Assembly: GCF_932294415.1 (NCBI RefSeq)
Contig: NC_065543.1
Span: 46,587,777 to 46,651,776, forward strand
Reading direction: 5' to 3'
Origin: Quercus robur
Lineage: Eukaryota > Streptophyta > Magnoliopsida > Fagales > Fagaceae
DNA length: 64,000 bases
Below, in pieces: positions 34,506 through 46,978 of this stretch. Position numbers and translations under genes: made by a program. Positions within the stretch are counted from its first letter, which is position 1; each line of letters begins with the position of its first letter. The notes under the pieces are model-generated. The model did no database searches, had not been told where the DNA came from, and was given only the letters and a program-made list of their open reading frames with translations.

Positions 34506-36089
34506 AAGAGTTTTGCTTGTTTAGAGTTTTTTCTTTGTAAACACATCATTTTGTTCCTTACTTTATGCTATATATTTATATTTGCAATATTGGTCTGTAT
34601 TGAAATTAACCATACTAATCCTTCAACAAAGGCATAAACCTTCAACAAAAAACCTTGTAATTCAATAGCATAATCCTATCTCTTTTATTAGGAGAATGTT
34701 TTCATATCCCACAATTGTTTTAAGTTTTTAACTATCAAGTCATGATTTTCTTTTTAAAAAAGTTCTCTCACTTGTCTATCTCTCGAGAGGCTTTATTTGT
34801 GTGATTAGATGAGTGTCCTAATTTCCTCCTAACTTTTTCTTTTCTTTTCTTTTTTGAAGTGGTTGGAAAGTACTGCTATTTACTATGTAGCCCATGCTGG
34901 TCGGGAGGTACTACTTGGACTAACTATTAGTCTATTATAAATGGTGAAACATGCAGTTCTTTTCTTTTTGTAGAAAAATATTGTACATAACTTAACAATA
35001 ATGCTATCCCTCTTTTTTCTTTTTTTAATAAAAAGTTTATTATGTTGTTTCGTTTTTTTTTTTTTTTTTTTTTTTTTTCTAAAAAGAAGAGGGAAAGAAA
35101 GATAAGATATTTCTCATGTTCAAGGCCTTGGCCTCTGGTACTCAACTTCCTTTTCCTCTTTTCTTATCATTTCGCCGGACACAAGGATGTGGTTGAGATG
35201 CTAACCACATTTTGGTGCAAAACCTATATAGATGGAGAGAAAAGACTAGAGACAGAGAGAGAGAGATGAAGCAAAGCAAGAGCAAGTTGAGTCATATCTC
35301 TTTTGTGTATTATTTCTGTCCAAACTTTTTTAAGGAATTCAAAGCTGTTCATGCACATGAAAAACGATAAATATTTTACCACAAATTAAAGCGTGTGATC
35401 CCCACTCGCACTCAGAGGAAGATTGAGTGTATATGTCTGTCCCTGTTTGTTTATTTCGAGAATACTCAGAAAGCAGCAATGAATGAATAAAAATTTTTAA
35501 GAAAGAAAGAAAGTCGCCCACTACATACGCTATGTGACTAGAGAGAAGTGAGTGACTCGTGAGCCGTGAATGAAGTGAAAATACTGATACGGATCATCAC
35601 TTCCTTCATGGTGACGATAATGCTTGGATTCTGGTAGGTATGGACTGCCATGCAGTCATTCTCTCCAACCCTAGCTAGGGACCTATGCCTTTCAGTACTA
35701 TTAATTACTATTACTCACTTCTAAACCCCATTTTCTTTCTGTTACACATTGGCTCCCATTTTCCTTCATCATTATTATAGCTGCATATTAAATGGAAAAG
35801 ATACCTCCTTTTTTTAAGTGTCAAGTACCTGTGATTGAGATTGATACGATTTTTATTAGCTTATTTGGACGAGTGGTTGTACACCTAAACTATTCCACTT
35901 TTTTTTTTTTTTTTCAACAATTCCGACCTTGCATAATGTAAGTGATTGGCTAAAGCTTACGCATATTGACATCATTTTTTTTTCCTTTATCACTTGTATT
36001 CAATTATATTATGGTTTGTAACCACCGAGGGTTGTGGTTTAATGGTCTTAGATAATTTACAAGATGCACTAAGTATGAGGTATAAGGTT

Positions 36090-36137
36090 AAAGTCTGAAT
36101 ATGAACATTTCCAAAAAAAAAAAGTCTGAATATGAAC
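36090..36137 (+). mobile_element. Poly(A) micro-insertion with 17-bp TSD
   Basis: aaagtctgaatatgaac at 36090-36106 and 36121-36137 flanks atttcc plus a short A run. Confidence 0.8.
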
Positions 36138-36821
36138 TTATTTGAATTATCTTTCTCAATAGTTCAAGGTTCATTAGTAGTTCTTAGGGGACTGGAAAGT
36201 TATAGCTTACCGTGATTCTTCTGCACCTCAGCATGGTTTGGAATCCAACAAATAGAGTGGTCCAGGTAGGATCGTTACGTTGGTCGGCCCCTACCCATTT
36301 TTCTTTTATGGTACTAGATTTTCTTTTTGTATTTTGACTGAAATTCAAAGAAAATATATTATAATATAAAAATATATTATTCATATGTATCCGGTTTATG
36401 TGGCTAAGTTTTTACCTTTTATGCATCATTTTTTAAAATCTTACGTTTTTTTTTTTATAAAAAATATGTGTATGTTTTAGAATATTTTCAGCAAAAGGTT
36501 AATGCCAAACATACACTAAAAATAAATAAATAAAGACTTTTTATATATTAAAAAAATCAAAAGGAACATTGATGTATTTATAGTAAATCATCGTTTACAA
36601 CGGGAAGAGGAAGAGAAGGAAAATTCTGTAGCCAAACTCTAGGTTCCTTCTTCTCCTTTGTTTGGGAAGCAAGGGTTTTTGCCACTTTGTTACACGGTTT
36701 TAAAAAAAATGAATAAAAGGAAATAGCTTGATATGAAGAGGTTGAAGCGCAGCAAATGGTTTCTAATAAAGATCATTGTTTTCTAATAGCCTTCTCGGTG
36801 TGGACTCGAGTATTTTTTTTT

Positions 36822-37150
36822 GGTAAAATACTATTTTGATTTCTAAATTTTAACAAAAGTTTTTTTTTGTCCCTAAACTTTAAAAAGTTAATTTTTATCC
36901 CTAAACTTTGTAAATAGTTTTTTCAAAAGTTTAGAGACAACAATAGGGATGAAAAAATTACTTTTTTTAATAGTTCAGGGATAAAAACAAACTTTTAGTA
37001 AAGTTTAAGGACATAAATAAAATATGGTTAATAGTTTAGAGATGAAATATGAATTTTTCAATAGTTTAAGGACGAAAAATGATCTTTTTAAAGTTTAGGA
37101 ATGAAAAACAAACTTTTAGTAAAGTTTAGAAACTAAAATAATATTTTACC
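36822..37150. mobile_element. Inverted-repeat MITE (329 bp)
   Basis: The left end ggtaaaatactattttgatt pairs with the right end aactaaaataatattttacc. Inside, several copies of aaacttttagtaaagttta and of tttagggacaaaaa-like words occur in both orientations, as in MITEs with the agtccctaaa motif. A clear TSD was not found, so the class (possibly MULE-derived) is unsure. Confidence 0.65.
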
Positions 37151-38508
37151 TAATTTATTTTTGTTGAATATGTGGACTGGTATTGAGTACTAAAGCAATT
37201 AGCCAAATGATTGTGTATTTTACTATTAGGTCTTGTTGAGTACTCTGCATCGGCCATCATCTTTGTCGTATCATCCCTTGGTTGGACTTGCTCACTACTA
37301 GCTGCCATGACTATGCACTAGCTATCTCAAATCACAATACCTAATCCTATGGTCCTGGTAACCTTGAAGTCAGCTAGAGCCAAGTTCAATTTAAAAAGGG
37401 GGGGAGGGGGTGGCGGGACGAGTTGGGGGCAGGTAGCCATCAATACTCAACCAGGTCTGTTGTGCCGATTCGCATCGACTCATTGAAAATGCAATATCCC
37501 CATAGTTAAGCTAACTGGATTCTACAAAAATGCTATATGATTTATAATACGTTTAAAACAATCCTAATGAACAAAATAATTTTTAAATAGTTATTTAGTA
37601 AAAAGGGTCAAGCCTTGTTTCTAAAAAAAATTATGGGTATCTTTTGCAAATACATTTTCCATCGAAATATTTTCCTTTATTTCTTGACTCGTACTAGCAT
37701 GGTGTTACTTATTTTACATGTGGAAATGTTACGCTCTGTTTGTTTTGATGTAAAATGTTTTATGAAAAACTTGTTTAGTATTTTATTGGGTTTGTTTCAT
37801 TGTAAAATCTAGTCAAATTTGAAAATGTTTTCCATTGACTATAAACTCTTTTGTAAAATGATATAAAGCCTTTTACCTTAAAAAACGTGGTTAATTTTTT
37901 TTTTACAAAGAACACACAATGACTCTCTCCCCTCCCCCCCCCCATATGGTCGTAGGGCTATTAGAGCCGTTGGTATGGCAATCGATGCTGGCAGTTTAAT
38001 AGTGACTAGATTGCTAGTTTTAGTGATTTTTACTTGAAATTTTTTACACACCATACCAAATATCTAAAAATATCTTACTAAAAATATTTTCAAATGTGCA
38101 TTTTATAGCTAAACAAGCTGCGCCTAAGAAACAAAGTGTGCATGTCATGTACTAAAGAATGAATTTTATTTTTCATACACCGACAGTTAAAGTGTGTTAT
38201 CCACTTATCTTTGCATCTTTTACAAGTCTTAGTCTTTAAAGAACGACTTAAAAAGTTTGCAAATTTAACTTTTTACATAACAAAAGTATAATAGTATACA
38301 TATTTAATCATTCGTCAAGTTTAAAGATTATAAAATAACCCACTTTGATGATTATTTTATTTTTTTTGCTTTCACTTTATTTAAATAGTTTTCAATTGAA
38401 TATATTTGCGTCAAAACTTGTATTTTGAAAAAGAAACACTACTTATAATATGAAATTCAACTTTATTTTACTCTTATACCATATTTACAACATGTAACAC
38501 ACTAAATT

Positions 38509-38586
38509 ACAAGACTCCTGATAAATTAATCTGAATTATGATCTTTTACAAGACTCTTGATAAATTAATTTGAATTGTGATCTTAT
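38509..38586. repeat. Tandem duplication, 39 bp x2
   Basis: acaagactcctgataaatta at 38509 recurs at 38548 (acaagactcttgataaatta), with the following gaatta/gtgatctt also repeated. Confidence 0.8.
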
Positions 38587-38795
38587 ATATAAAAAGATTA
38601 ATGGACCCACTAAGTGGTGCAATATTTTTGCCACATTAATTGTTTATTGCTAAGAAGTAAAGCATAACTTTTGGACTGAATGCAGTCAATCGATATCATA
38701 TATGATACAAAGATATTATACCATGACGCACTTTCGTCAAAGAAAAAGCTATATAATAAACTTAAAATGATGGTAAAGAAAAAGGTTAAACTAAT

Positions 38796-38849
38796 TAGAC
38801 GGCCGAACTTTCCTCAAAAAAAAAAAAAAAAAAAAAATAGACGGCCGAA
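38796..38849 (+). mobile_element. Poly(A) micro-insertion with 12-bp TSD
   Basis: tagacggccgaa at 38796-38807 and 38838-38849 flanks ctttcctc plus an A run of about 22 bases. Confidence 0.8.
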
Positions 38850-39516
38850 TGAGAGTTGAGAAACGTGACTAAAATCTAAATTAATACCCTCTTCCTAAGA
38901 CTAAAATTAGATTCCCCCACAAATTAACAAAGAGGCTAGAGGAAATGGGGCATGAATTGTGATCATATTATTATAATAAAGTCTTAAGTATGCCAAATCT
39001 TTTTCATTAGCAATTGCAAAGAACATCACTACATTTTGTCTCTTGATTCGCACCAAATGTTTTTTCAAAAAGTTAATGGGTATTCAATTCAATTCAATCC
39101 CTAGGGGCTCTTCTTAACAACTTTAATCATCTTAATTATATGCCACAAGCAACAAATTAATGGCAATTAATGTTCTTTGAAATAAAGTTTCTGGAATTTC
39201 TTTTTCAATAGCCTATATCCTCTGATATTGCCCACCCATGAGTGACCTTACGTTTTCCACACAGACTGAGATAACCAAGGACCAATGCTTGACCCACTAT
39301 GGGCTGTACCATTGTACTAAAGTTTATGGAAGTACCTAAATTCGGTACAAATCAAGAGTCAAATAGAAATTATAATTCTTCTTACTTTTAGAAAAAGAAA
39401 AATATTATCAGCATATATATAAAATAGGGAAATGTTAACGGATGTCCTAATTATAAACATAACAATTTTTATGAATATTTCATCAAAAAGATATCATTGA
39501 TTTTTTTTTTTTTTTT

Positions 39517-39920
39517 AGACAAAGTTTGGTTATAAATTTAGTTGTAGCTTAAGACTATAACTCCACTTTTTTTTTTTTTTTAATATGAATTTTAACAAAT
39601 CCACCATTGGATTACATTTTTTTTTTTTTTTTTATATTCTCCATGTTTGCAAAATTTTCAAAAGATCAAAGATCAATAGTCATGTTATCAATCAAATATT
39701 TAAATTTCAAGTTTATATAGTATGAAATTATGCAGAAAAAAAAGGTTTATGAATCGAATAGTAAATAACATCTTATTAACATAGAATTTGATATGTGTGT
39801 TGATAATATAAAGAATATATAATTTAAGTTAGATTTTCAAAATATGTAGCCATGTTAATTTTTTTAGTGGGATTTGTAGCCTTAAACTATAACTAAATTT
39901 ATAGCCAAACTTGGTTTCAT
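39517..39920. mobile_element. Inverted-repeat element (about 400 bp)
   Basis: The left arm containing gtttggttataaatttagtt pairs with the right arm containing aactaaatttatagccaaac. Pairing extends to ccact/agtgg further in. Flanking T and A runs hide the exact ends and any TSD. Confidence 0.6.
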
Positions 39921-42425
39921 TTTTTTGAAAAATAATTGATATCAATGATAAATTCAAATGAGAACCAACAAAAATATTTCAACTTAATTGTTGTGAAAAT
40001 TATTGTGTATCATCTTTTTTTCCCCCTCATTTCCTTATTGGGAGATATGGGTACCAAACTTAGCAACTAGAATTTGTCATTCCAGCCCTTTTCTAAGGTT
40101 AATTCAATGTCATTGGCCACTGACTATGGTTATATTTGTATAATATACAAAGTCATTAAAAGATTAAATTTGAAAGGTCAAAATTCTCGAAAAATACTCT
40201 AAAATAATTTTGAAAGAGTCAACTTCCAGATAGATGCGTTTTTGTAACTTATATTTTTTTGCTAAGATGTGTTATTGTTACTTTTAGAAACATAATAGAA
40301 ACCATCACAACATCTGAAAGAATTTATTTGGACTATCAGTTAACTAAGTTGCTAAATTCATCCATATATTACAAGTTTTTTTTAGTTATTATAAATAATT
40401 TGATAGTTGGGAAGAGAGAATTTAAACCTTAAAGGTCTCCGGTGAAAACATTAGAGAGTGCTTTTTTTTTTTTTTGGTTAAATATTGAGAGGTGCTAATT
40501 GAGTAACAAATATTAACTATAAATATTAAATACCAAATTCTAGAAATAATAATTAAGCATGAAACATACAATACGAAGATTTATAACAAATTAGAAAACC
40601 AATTAAAAAAAATTAAAAAAAAAAAAAAAAAAAAAACTTATCTGATAGAATAAACACTTTGGGGATCCGATCACATTAAAAATTCAATATATAGGAAAAG
40701 TTATAATTAGTTAGAACTTACAAAACCTTTGTAACCTAAACTTTTTATATAAATTTTTTACACATCCGGCTTGCCTTTCTATCGCACTAGTCTCAAAATC
40801 CTTGGAATCATTCTATATAGATTTCCTCCACAAACAAACCTCCTCCGCATGAAGAATAATCTTTGGCACTGAACTCGTTGGAAAGAATTTCTGTGGTTTC
40901 AAACTAATCTTGCAAATGCTTTCTAGGGGATCATAAAATGAGTGGGCAAAATCTAATCATTTTTTAGTTTAGCTTAAGGGTAAGAAAGAACTAAGATTTT
41001 ATTTGTATTTCTATAGTATGAATCATGAAAGTCTTTCTCAATTCAAAAAGTCATGCATTAAGTGGTATATTTGTGACCAAAGTTAGGTAAACTACTCATG
41101 AAGCTTGGATTTTAAATCCTGACGATTTCACTTGGCCAAACTTCTAGCGAACTAATCATGAAGCTTTTGTTTGGATTATTATTTCGTCGAAGTGAGTTTG
41201 AATTTCATTTGAGCAAATATTTCCTGATCTTGAATTTTTTTCAATAGCTTTGTATAGAGTTTTATTTATTTATTTTTATTTTATTTTATACAAGATATAA
41301 ATTTTATTTTGATATAATCTAAATGTATAACTAATTTTGTGTTACTTGTTCTATCTAAAATTTTAAAATTTTTGTGACAAAAATGAATGACGCATTAACA
41401 CTTGACGCAGAAGCCAAGAAGATCACAATAATTACACTTGAACCTCTTAAAGTCAAAACTAAGAGAAAATTTGATTCCAAATCAGACTTCAATTGGAGTC
41501 TAATTTGATGCCAAGTGTCCAATTTAACTTTTTAATTTTGGTGAAGCTATTTACAACATTACAAGAATTGAGGAGTGCAATTAAAAAGGCATTAAATAAT
41601 GTAAATAGTGTGCAATTGTAATTGTTCTTAATTTTTTCCATGCATATGCATGAACCACAAGCTAGTTTATTACTGTTTTTGACTCTTAGTTTGTGGTTGG
41701 AATTAGCTAACATTAATCTAACCTCCTAATGCAGTCACAAAACATCACATTACAGACTCAAGAAATACATATAAGCCCGAGAAACCACAGACAAAAGCTA
41801 TTCTAGCTTGTAAGTTCCCAGTTGGGGCCTAGTCTAGGCTTTAATTGAGATTGTTTAATAAACCATTCCATAACACACTAGGAAACTAGTACAATTAAAT
41901 CAAATGGGTTGGGCTAAGCATATTTACATTAACAATCATTCCAGGCCCAATAAATCAAATATGCCTAACAACGACAATCAATAATAGAACAAATTAATGG
42001 TCCCAATAATATAATACATATCTCCAAGCCTTAAAGGCTTTGAGTGTTTTGTCCCAGGGTGGGGAGGTGGAGTTATTTAATTAATTAAGTAAATATTTCT
42101 GACCAATCTCCAGAAAAAAAAAAAAAAAAAGAAGAAGATAATTTTAAACAAATAATACAATTAAAAAATAAGCCAAACATAAAGTCCTAGAGATAATTTT
42201 AAACTCCCACAATAGAAAATAAATAACAAAAACCAAGCATATAAAATAAATTTCAAATCCCTACAAAATATTGTATGGCTATGAGTATAAATACCATGTA
42301 GTGCAGTTCTCAACAAATGAAAGATCATTAAAACATTTGGACTTTGGAAATACTTTAAAAAATCTTATACCCTACCAAAAAATTCTTAATGATTCCAAAC
42401 TGGCTAATCCTTTTGATATGAGTAT

Positions 42426-43052
42426 TGTGGGGGTAAACGACTAATAGGTCCATGTCGATGTCTACACTGGGCCAGGGGTCCAGTCCAAGGAAAAACCTCT
42501 CCTCAGCCATGGGAGAATCCTCCTCGGCATGGATATAGCCGAGGGTAAAAGAGGTAACATACCACCGGTAGCGACACTCCATATTGTTCCACAGGGCAGG
42601 AAAAGCACTAAAGCAGAAAAGGACAATGGAGAAAACAAAAGCGTCTAAGGGAAAGACTGCCATTATTGCATTCAGTGCCTTGTGCCTAACACGGCCATAC
42701 TTCTCTGTCCTTAGAACCACTCCTAACAACTAGAGGGAGGGGCTGATGAGACAAGTACCTACCCTAGGAACCCCATTCAGGAGAAAGAAAACGACTATAA
42801 AAAGGGAGTAAAGAGAAACAGAAAAGGAGGAGACCCCCCCCCAACACACTAGAGGCACCAGAAAAAGCTCCTCAGATCGTGCCGAGGACCAATTCTCTTT
42901 GGTAAACTCAGCCCATGAGGAACACCGTGATGGTCGTTGCCCATACACTAAAGTCCAGCTCTTTGGCCCACTCTCTACAAATTCATTGTATCGGGTTCAT
43001 TGGTCTAAGGTTCCATGCATCTTGGGCTTGGCCTGAAAAATATGACCCTACA
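42426..43052 (+). repeat. 5' LTR (627 bp)
   Basis: Starts TGTGGGGGTAAACG and ends GACCCTACA. A TATA-like gactataaaaaggg lies near 42793, followed by a C run and the R/U5 region. It shares ctgatgRgacaagtacc with the solo LTR at 17624-18324. Confidence 0.93.
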
Positions 43053-43409
43053 ATTGGCGCCGTCTGTGGGAAGAACTTGTGCGTTAGCAAGTGCAACGGC
43101 TAATCACGATGGGATCAAGCTCCTGCCAGTAGGAGTCCATCAGGAAGACCGTTGTGGTGGTGGTACAAGTTACATGAAAGTCTCACCATTATTTCCTAAA
43201 ACACACTGTAGTTGTCGTAACTCAGCTTCCACTCAGGCCCACACTTCGAAGCATTGATTATGTGGGAAGGGTTGTTAAGCGAAACGTGGTCTTAGGGGCT
43301 TCTGACGTCAGACGTGTGCCCCGGGCACTTGACAAGGGGCTAATTCTCACGGGCCTAGTAGTCCAGTCCGTTGAATCCCCTACAGAGAGAGAAGTTGATG
43401 GCCAAACCA

Positions 43410-43763
43410 AAGGCCCAAGTGCTAGATAAAATCAAGGTCTTGCATGGTCCTCGGACTCAAGCTTATGGGGAAACTAGACGCTCTAACAGCCTAAGTGCTA
43501 AACAGAACCAAGGTCTTGCATGGTCCTCAGACTCAAGCCTACGGGGAAACTAGACACTCTAAGAGCCCAAGTGCTAAACAGAACCAAGGTCTTGCATGGT
43601 CCTTGGACTCAAGCCTATGGGGAAACTAGACACTCTAAGAGCCTAAGTGCTAGACAGAACCAAGGTCTTGCATGGTCCTCAGACTCAAGCCTATGGGGAA
43701 ACTAGACACTCTAAGAGCCTAAGTGCTAAACAGAACCAAGATCTTGCATGGTCCTCAGACTAT
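43410..43763 (+). repeat. 76-bp minisatellite, about 4.6 units
   Basis: The phrase aaggtcttgcatggtcct (aagatcttgcatggtcct in the last unit) starts at 43434, 43510, 43586, 43662 and 43738, an exact 76-bp period. Each unit also carries actcaagcctatggggaaac. It keeps an open frame for two units only because 76 is not a multiple of three. Not a CRISPR: there are no unique spacers. Confidence 0.92.
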
Positions 43764-44214
43764 ACACCTAAAACAAGTTAAAGCTACGAATATCATCGGA
43801 AACGTGGAAAAGAACCCTAATACCCAGCAACCCCCTCGGACAGTTTATTTTGGATTACACATCCTCAGGCGGTCACCCCGTTCGCAATACAGAACGTGTG
43901 GCTATTATCTCGGTTAGTCTTGTATAGTTAACCTATTTAAAGTCGGCATTTTTGTGCTCGTCGATTTCGATAAGTTCAAAGTAATAACTCTTTACCGATG
44001 AGGGCATCGGTTCTAAGTACGGTTTGAAAGAAAAGACACCAGCACATCCATTCACAAAATAATTATTGCAGAAGAGAAAGGATACATAAAATGCGATAAA
44101 ATCATCTTTTATTAGATAAAGAGATAGTACAATATACATAAAAGGGCTTAGACAAGCCTGTAATCATAAGCTAACTAAAAAAAAAAAGGGAATACACGGG
44201 GATGATAGATCCTT

Positions 44215-44600
44215 CAATTTTGCTCTAACAACGACTAGGCAAGTCTGGATGGCACTAGTGACAGAAGAGAAGAAGAAGTAGAGGCATTTGGTCTACAACC
44301 TTGCTCTAGCAGCGACTAGGCAAGTCTAGATGGCACTGGTGACGGAAGAGAAGAAGAAGCAGAGGCATCTGATCCACAACCTTGCTCTAGCAGCGACTAG
44401 GCAAGTCTGGATGGCACCAGTGACGGAAGAGAAGAAGAAGTAGAGGCAACTGGTTCACAACCTTGCTCTAGCAGCGACTAGGCAAGCCTGGTAGCACCAA
44501 TGATGGAAGAGAGGAAGAAGCGGGGATGCCCAATCCCCATATCTGCTCTAGCAGCAACCGAGCAAGTATCGTTCTAGCAGCAATCGAGCAGGCACGGATG
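44215..44600 (+). repeat. 81-bp minisatellite, about 4 units plus decayed ones
   Basis: gctctaRcaRcgactaggca starts at 44222, 44303, 44384 and 44465 (exact 81-bp period); a shortened unit follows at 44544. Each unit contains gaagagaagaagaag. The period is a multiple of three but no long ORF runs through it. Confidence 0.9.
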
Positions 44601-45333
44601 GTAGCGGTGATGGGAAATCCAGGCCCTCACGTGCATGACATACGGCACCGAATGGAGGTCCTAGTGCTATCGCACCAAAAATCTAATGCGACCTCCACCC
44701 ACTTCGAATTTTGGCTGAAGGAAGAAGAGGCTCCTTTCTTGCCTTGTCTAGGTGAAAAAATGTCTTGAGCCTTTGTCTCCCTTGTCCTGACCGGGCCATT
44801 CTGAATCTCGGAGATACCCAAGGCTTTTAAAGAGGTTTTTGTTCCTTCACCCTCACCCTAACCATGACCATTTCACTCCCTAAATCTCAGTCATTCTCAT
44901 AGTAGGGACTTTGGGAACATTTGGGGAGTTAGAAACTTGAAAAACTCAAGGGTCTGCAAATAAAGGGGGACTATCTCCCATTGCGCGTCTTATATAGGGG
45001 ACAAATATGGAGGTAATCAATTCGCCCCAAATCTCCAAGAAGGAATTACAAAGGAGATCAATCTCGCTCGAATTCCAGAGTAATCTTTAACCGTTGGATT
45101 TATGTCACCTTGTGAAAGGGCCTTAATTAAAGCGCATCTCATGTACTGAAACGACAGGGATGTGGCTTGGATAGACTAAAAGAATGTCTCACAGCCAGGA
45201 ATGCGCCTCGGGCAAATGAAGAGACTCTGGCATTAATGGAAGGCAAGACTTGGGAAACCGTGACAGAGACTCGATGTCACCAAAACCCTCCTCTCCGTCC
45301 GAGGAACCGGATAGCAGGATTTTGAGGGGCTAT

Positions 45334-45966
45334 TGTGGGGGGTAAAAGACTAATAGGCCCATGTCGATGTCTACACTAGGCCAGGGGCCCAGCCTAAGGA
45401 AAAACCCCTCCTCGGCCATGGGAGAATACTCCTCGGCATGGATATAGCCGAGGGTAAAAGAGGCAACATACCACCAGTAGCGACACTCCATATCGTTCCA
45501 CAGGGCAGGAAAAACACTAAAGCAGAAAAGGACAACGGAGAAAACGGAAGCGTCTAAGGGAAAGGCTGCTATTATTGCATTCAGTGCCTTGTGCCTGACA
45601 CGGCTATACTTCTCTGTCCTTACAACCACGCCCAACAACTGGAGAGAGGGGCTGATGGGACAAGTACCTACCCTAGGGACCCCATTCAGGAGGAAGAAAA
45701 CAACTATAAAATGGAGTAAAGAGAAACAGAAAAGGAGGAGACCCCCCCCCCCCCCCAACACACTTGAGGCACCAGAAAAAGTTCATTGGATCGTGCCGAG
45801 AACCAATTCTCTCTGGTAAACTTGGCCCTTGAGGAACACCGTGATGGTCGTTGTCCATACACTAAAACCCAGCTCTTTGACCCACTCTCTACAAATTCAT
45901 TGTATCGGGCTCACTGGTTTAAGGTTCCATGCATCTTGGGCTTGGCCTGAAAAACGTGACCCTACA
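45334..45966 (+). repeat. 3' LTR (633 bp)
   Basis: Aligns end to end with the 5' LTR, with scattered substitutions and a longer C run (about 15 at 45742-45756 against about 10). The divergence shows the insertion is not brand-new. Confidence 0.93.
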
Positions 45967-45971
45967 AGTAT

Positions 45972-46978
45972 AATTCTAATTTAAAAGGATGATAAAAAAA
46001 AAAAACTTTGACCTGCTATAAAAGAGTCTATCAAAATAAAACATACTTAATATTATCCAATTACAAAAGAGATATGAGTACATATTTTCATGAACAAAAT
46101 ATTGTTAAAGGCTTAATGCTAAAACAAATTATTTAGTTGATTATATTACTTTTATAAAAAAATTGGTACAAACAGTAAAATTTTGGTTGAAAAGATTCCA
46201 CGTGCCCAATACATGTTCTATTAAAAAAAAAAAAAACTAGTTATTGTTAAAAAAAAAAAAAAAATCCTTTGTCATTTATCTAAGGAAAAGTTAATAGATG
46301 CTCAAAAGATATTGAATAAAAAATATTTTAAAAAAATTTTAGGGAAAAATTTTTTTTGACACATTTTATATTCTCATAAAAAAAAAGTATAAAATTTTCT
46401 AAAATGGTCAATTAACAAATGTCTGTTTACATGGCTTTTATCCTATGCCAAACTAGTGTGGAACAGGCCAAACATGTCATTGGGCCAAATTTTTTTCAAA
46501 AAGGTCAGAACAAATAACAGTGATTGGATTGGGCTATCAAAAAAGGGCCCAAAGTAGAGGTAAGAAAAAAAAGCCCATAAACTGCTATTTGAGGAAAAAA
46601 AAAAAAAAAAAAAAACACAAACACAAACTTTTCATTTTGACACTCACACAACCTGGGACTAACTTCCAATTTCCAACTAACATAACGGTAACATCTCCAA
46701 CTTTCGGTTCCTTCTTAGTTTGAGACTTTGAATTTCCTTAGCATAAGCTCTCTGCAAACTTTGATTATGTATTGTACTCGTTTAAATTTAGGTTTATTCC
46801 TCCTAAAATTAAAGCAACCCGGTTGTTGACTCCATGAATTTTGCCCATAAGGTGTTCGACAAAATGCCCATATATGCTAAATTTATTTATTTTTGGGTTA
46901 TAATTGTTAAGTTACTTTACAAGGAAATTTGGGTTTCTTTTATTATTGTTATTATTATTTTGTGTCAATGATTTAGGC
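45972..46978. other. Intergenic stretch and DPH7 upstream region
   Basis: AT-rich with several A runs. The DPH7 promoter must lie here; no firm TATA was fixed. The T-rich run ending tgatttag at 46976, directly before the ATG, looks like a splice acceptor, so a 5'-leader intron is possible. Confidence 0.5.

Larger units (their letters stand above)
33820..36821. other. Intergenic stretch
   Basis: No gene recognised. Holds a C run (34488-34505), a T run (35049-35079), (GA)n near 35255-35267 and one micro-insertion (36090-36137). The remaining sequence is ordinary AT-rich intergenic DNA. Confidence 0.6.
37151..42420. other. Intergenic stretch
   Basis: No gene recognised in this 5.3-kb AT-rich stretch. 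It contains a G-rich patch near 37399-37432, a 39-bp tandem duplication (38509-38586), a micro-insertion (38796-38849), an inverted-repeat element (about 39517-39920) and several A or T runs. Confidence 0.6.
42426..45966 (+). mobile_element. Complete non-autonomous LTR retrotransposon (3541 bp, TSD agtat)
   Basis: Two near-identical direct LTRs (42426-43052, 627 bp; 45334-45966, 633 bp) each start TG and end CA. The whole is flanked by identical agtat at 42421-42425 and 45967-45971. A primer-binding-site-like ttggcgccgtctgtggga follows LTR 1 at once, and a purine-rich aggattttgaggggc precedes LTR 2. The 2281-bp interior codes no gag, protease, reverse transcriptase or integrase. Instead it contains a 76-bp and an 81-bp minisatellite. 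Its size and lack of coding make it LARD-like (a large retrotransposon derivative), which must have moved with proteins from a partner element. Confidence 0.93.

Noticed and set aside
42355-42729. A 124-aa minus-strand ORF (and its near copy at 45330-45761)
   Set aside because: Both are translations across the LTRs, on the strand opposite to the element; similarity to each other only reflects LTR identity.
43371-43705. Two overlapping plus-strand ORFs with repeated LDKIKVLHGP-like and LNRTKVLHGP-like phrases
   Set aside because: They are translations of the 76-bp minisatellite in the LTR retrotransposon; the period is not a multiple of three and the frame closes.
43410-44600. CRISPR-like regular repeats
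   Set aside because: The units are contiguous tandem copies without unique spacers, inside a plant retrotransposon.
46904-46978. Upstream in-frame ATG for DPH7 adding a leucine-rich leader
   Set aside because: It crosses a T-rich tract ending in tttag that looks like an acceptor, and DPH7 is a cytosolic protein that does not need a signal peptide.
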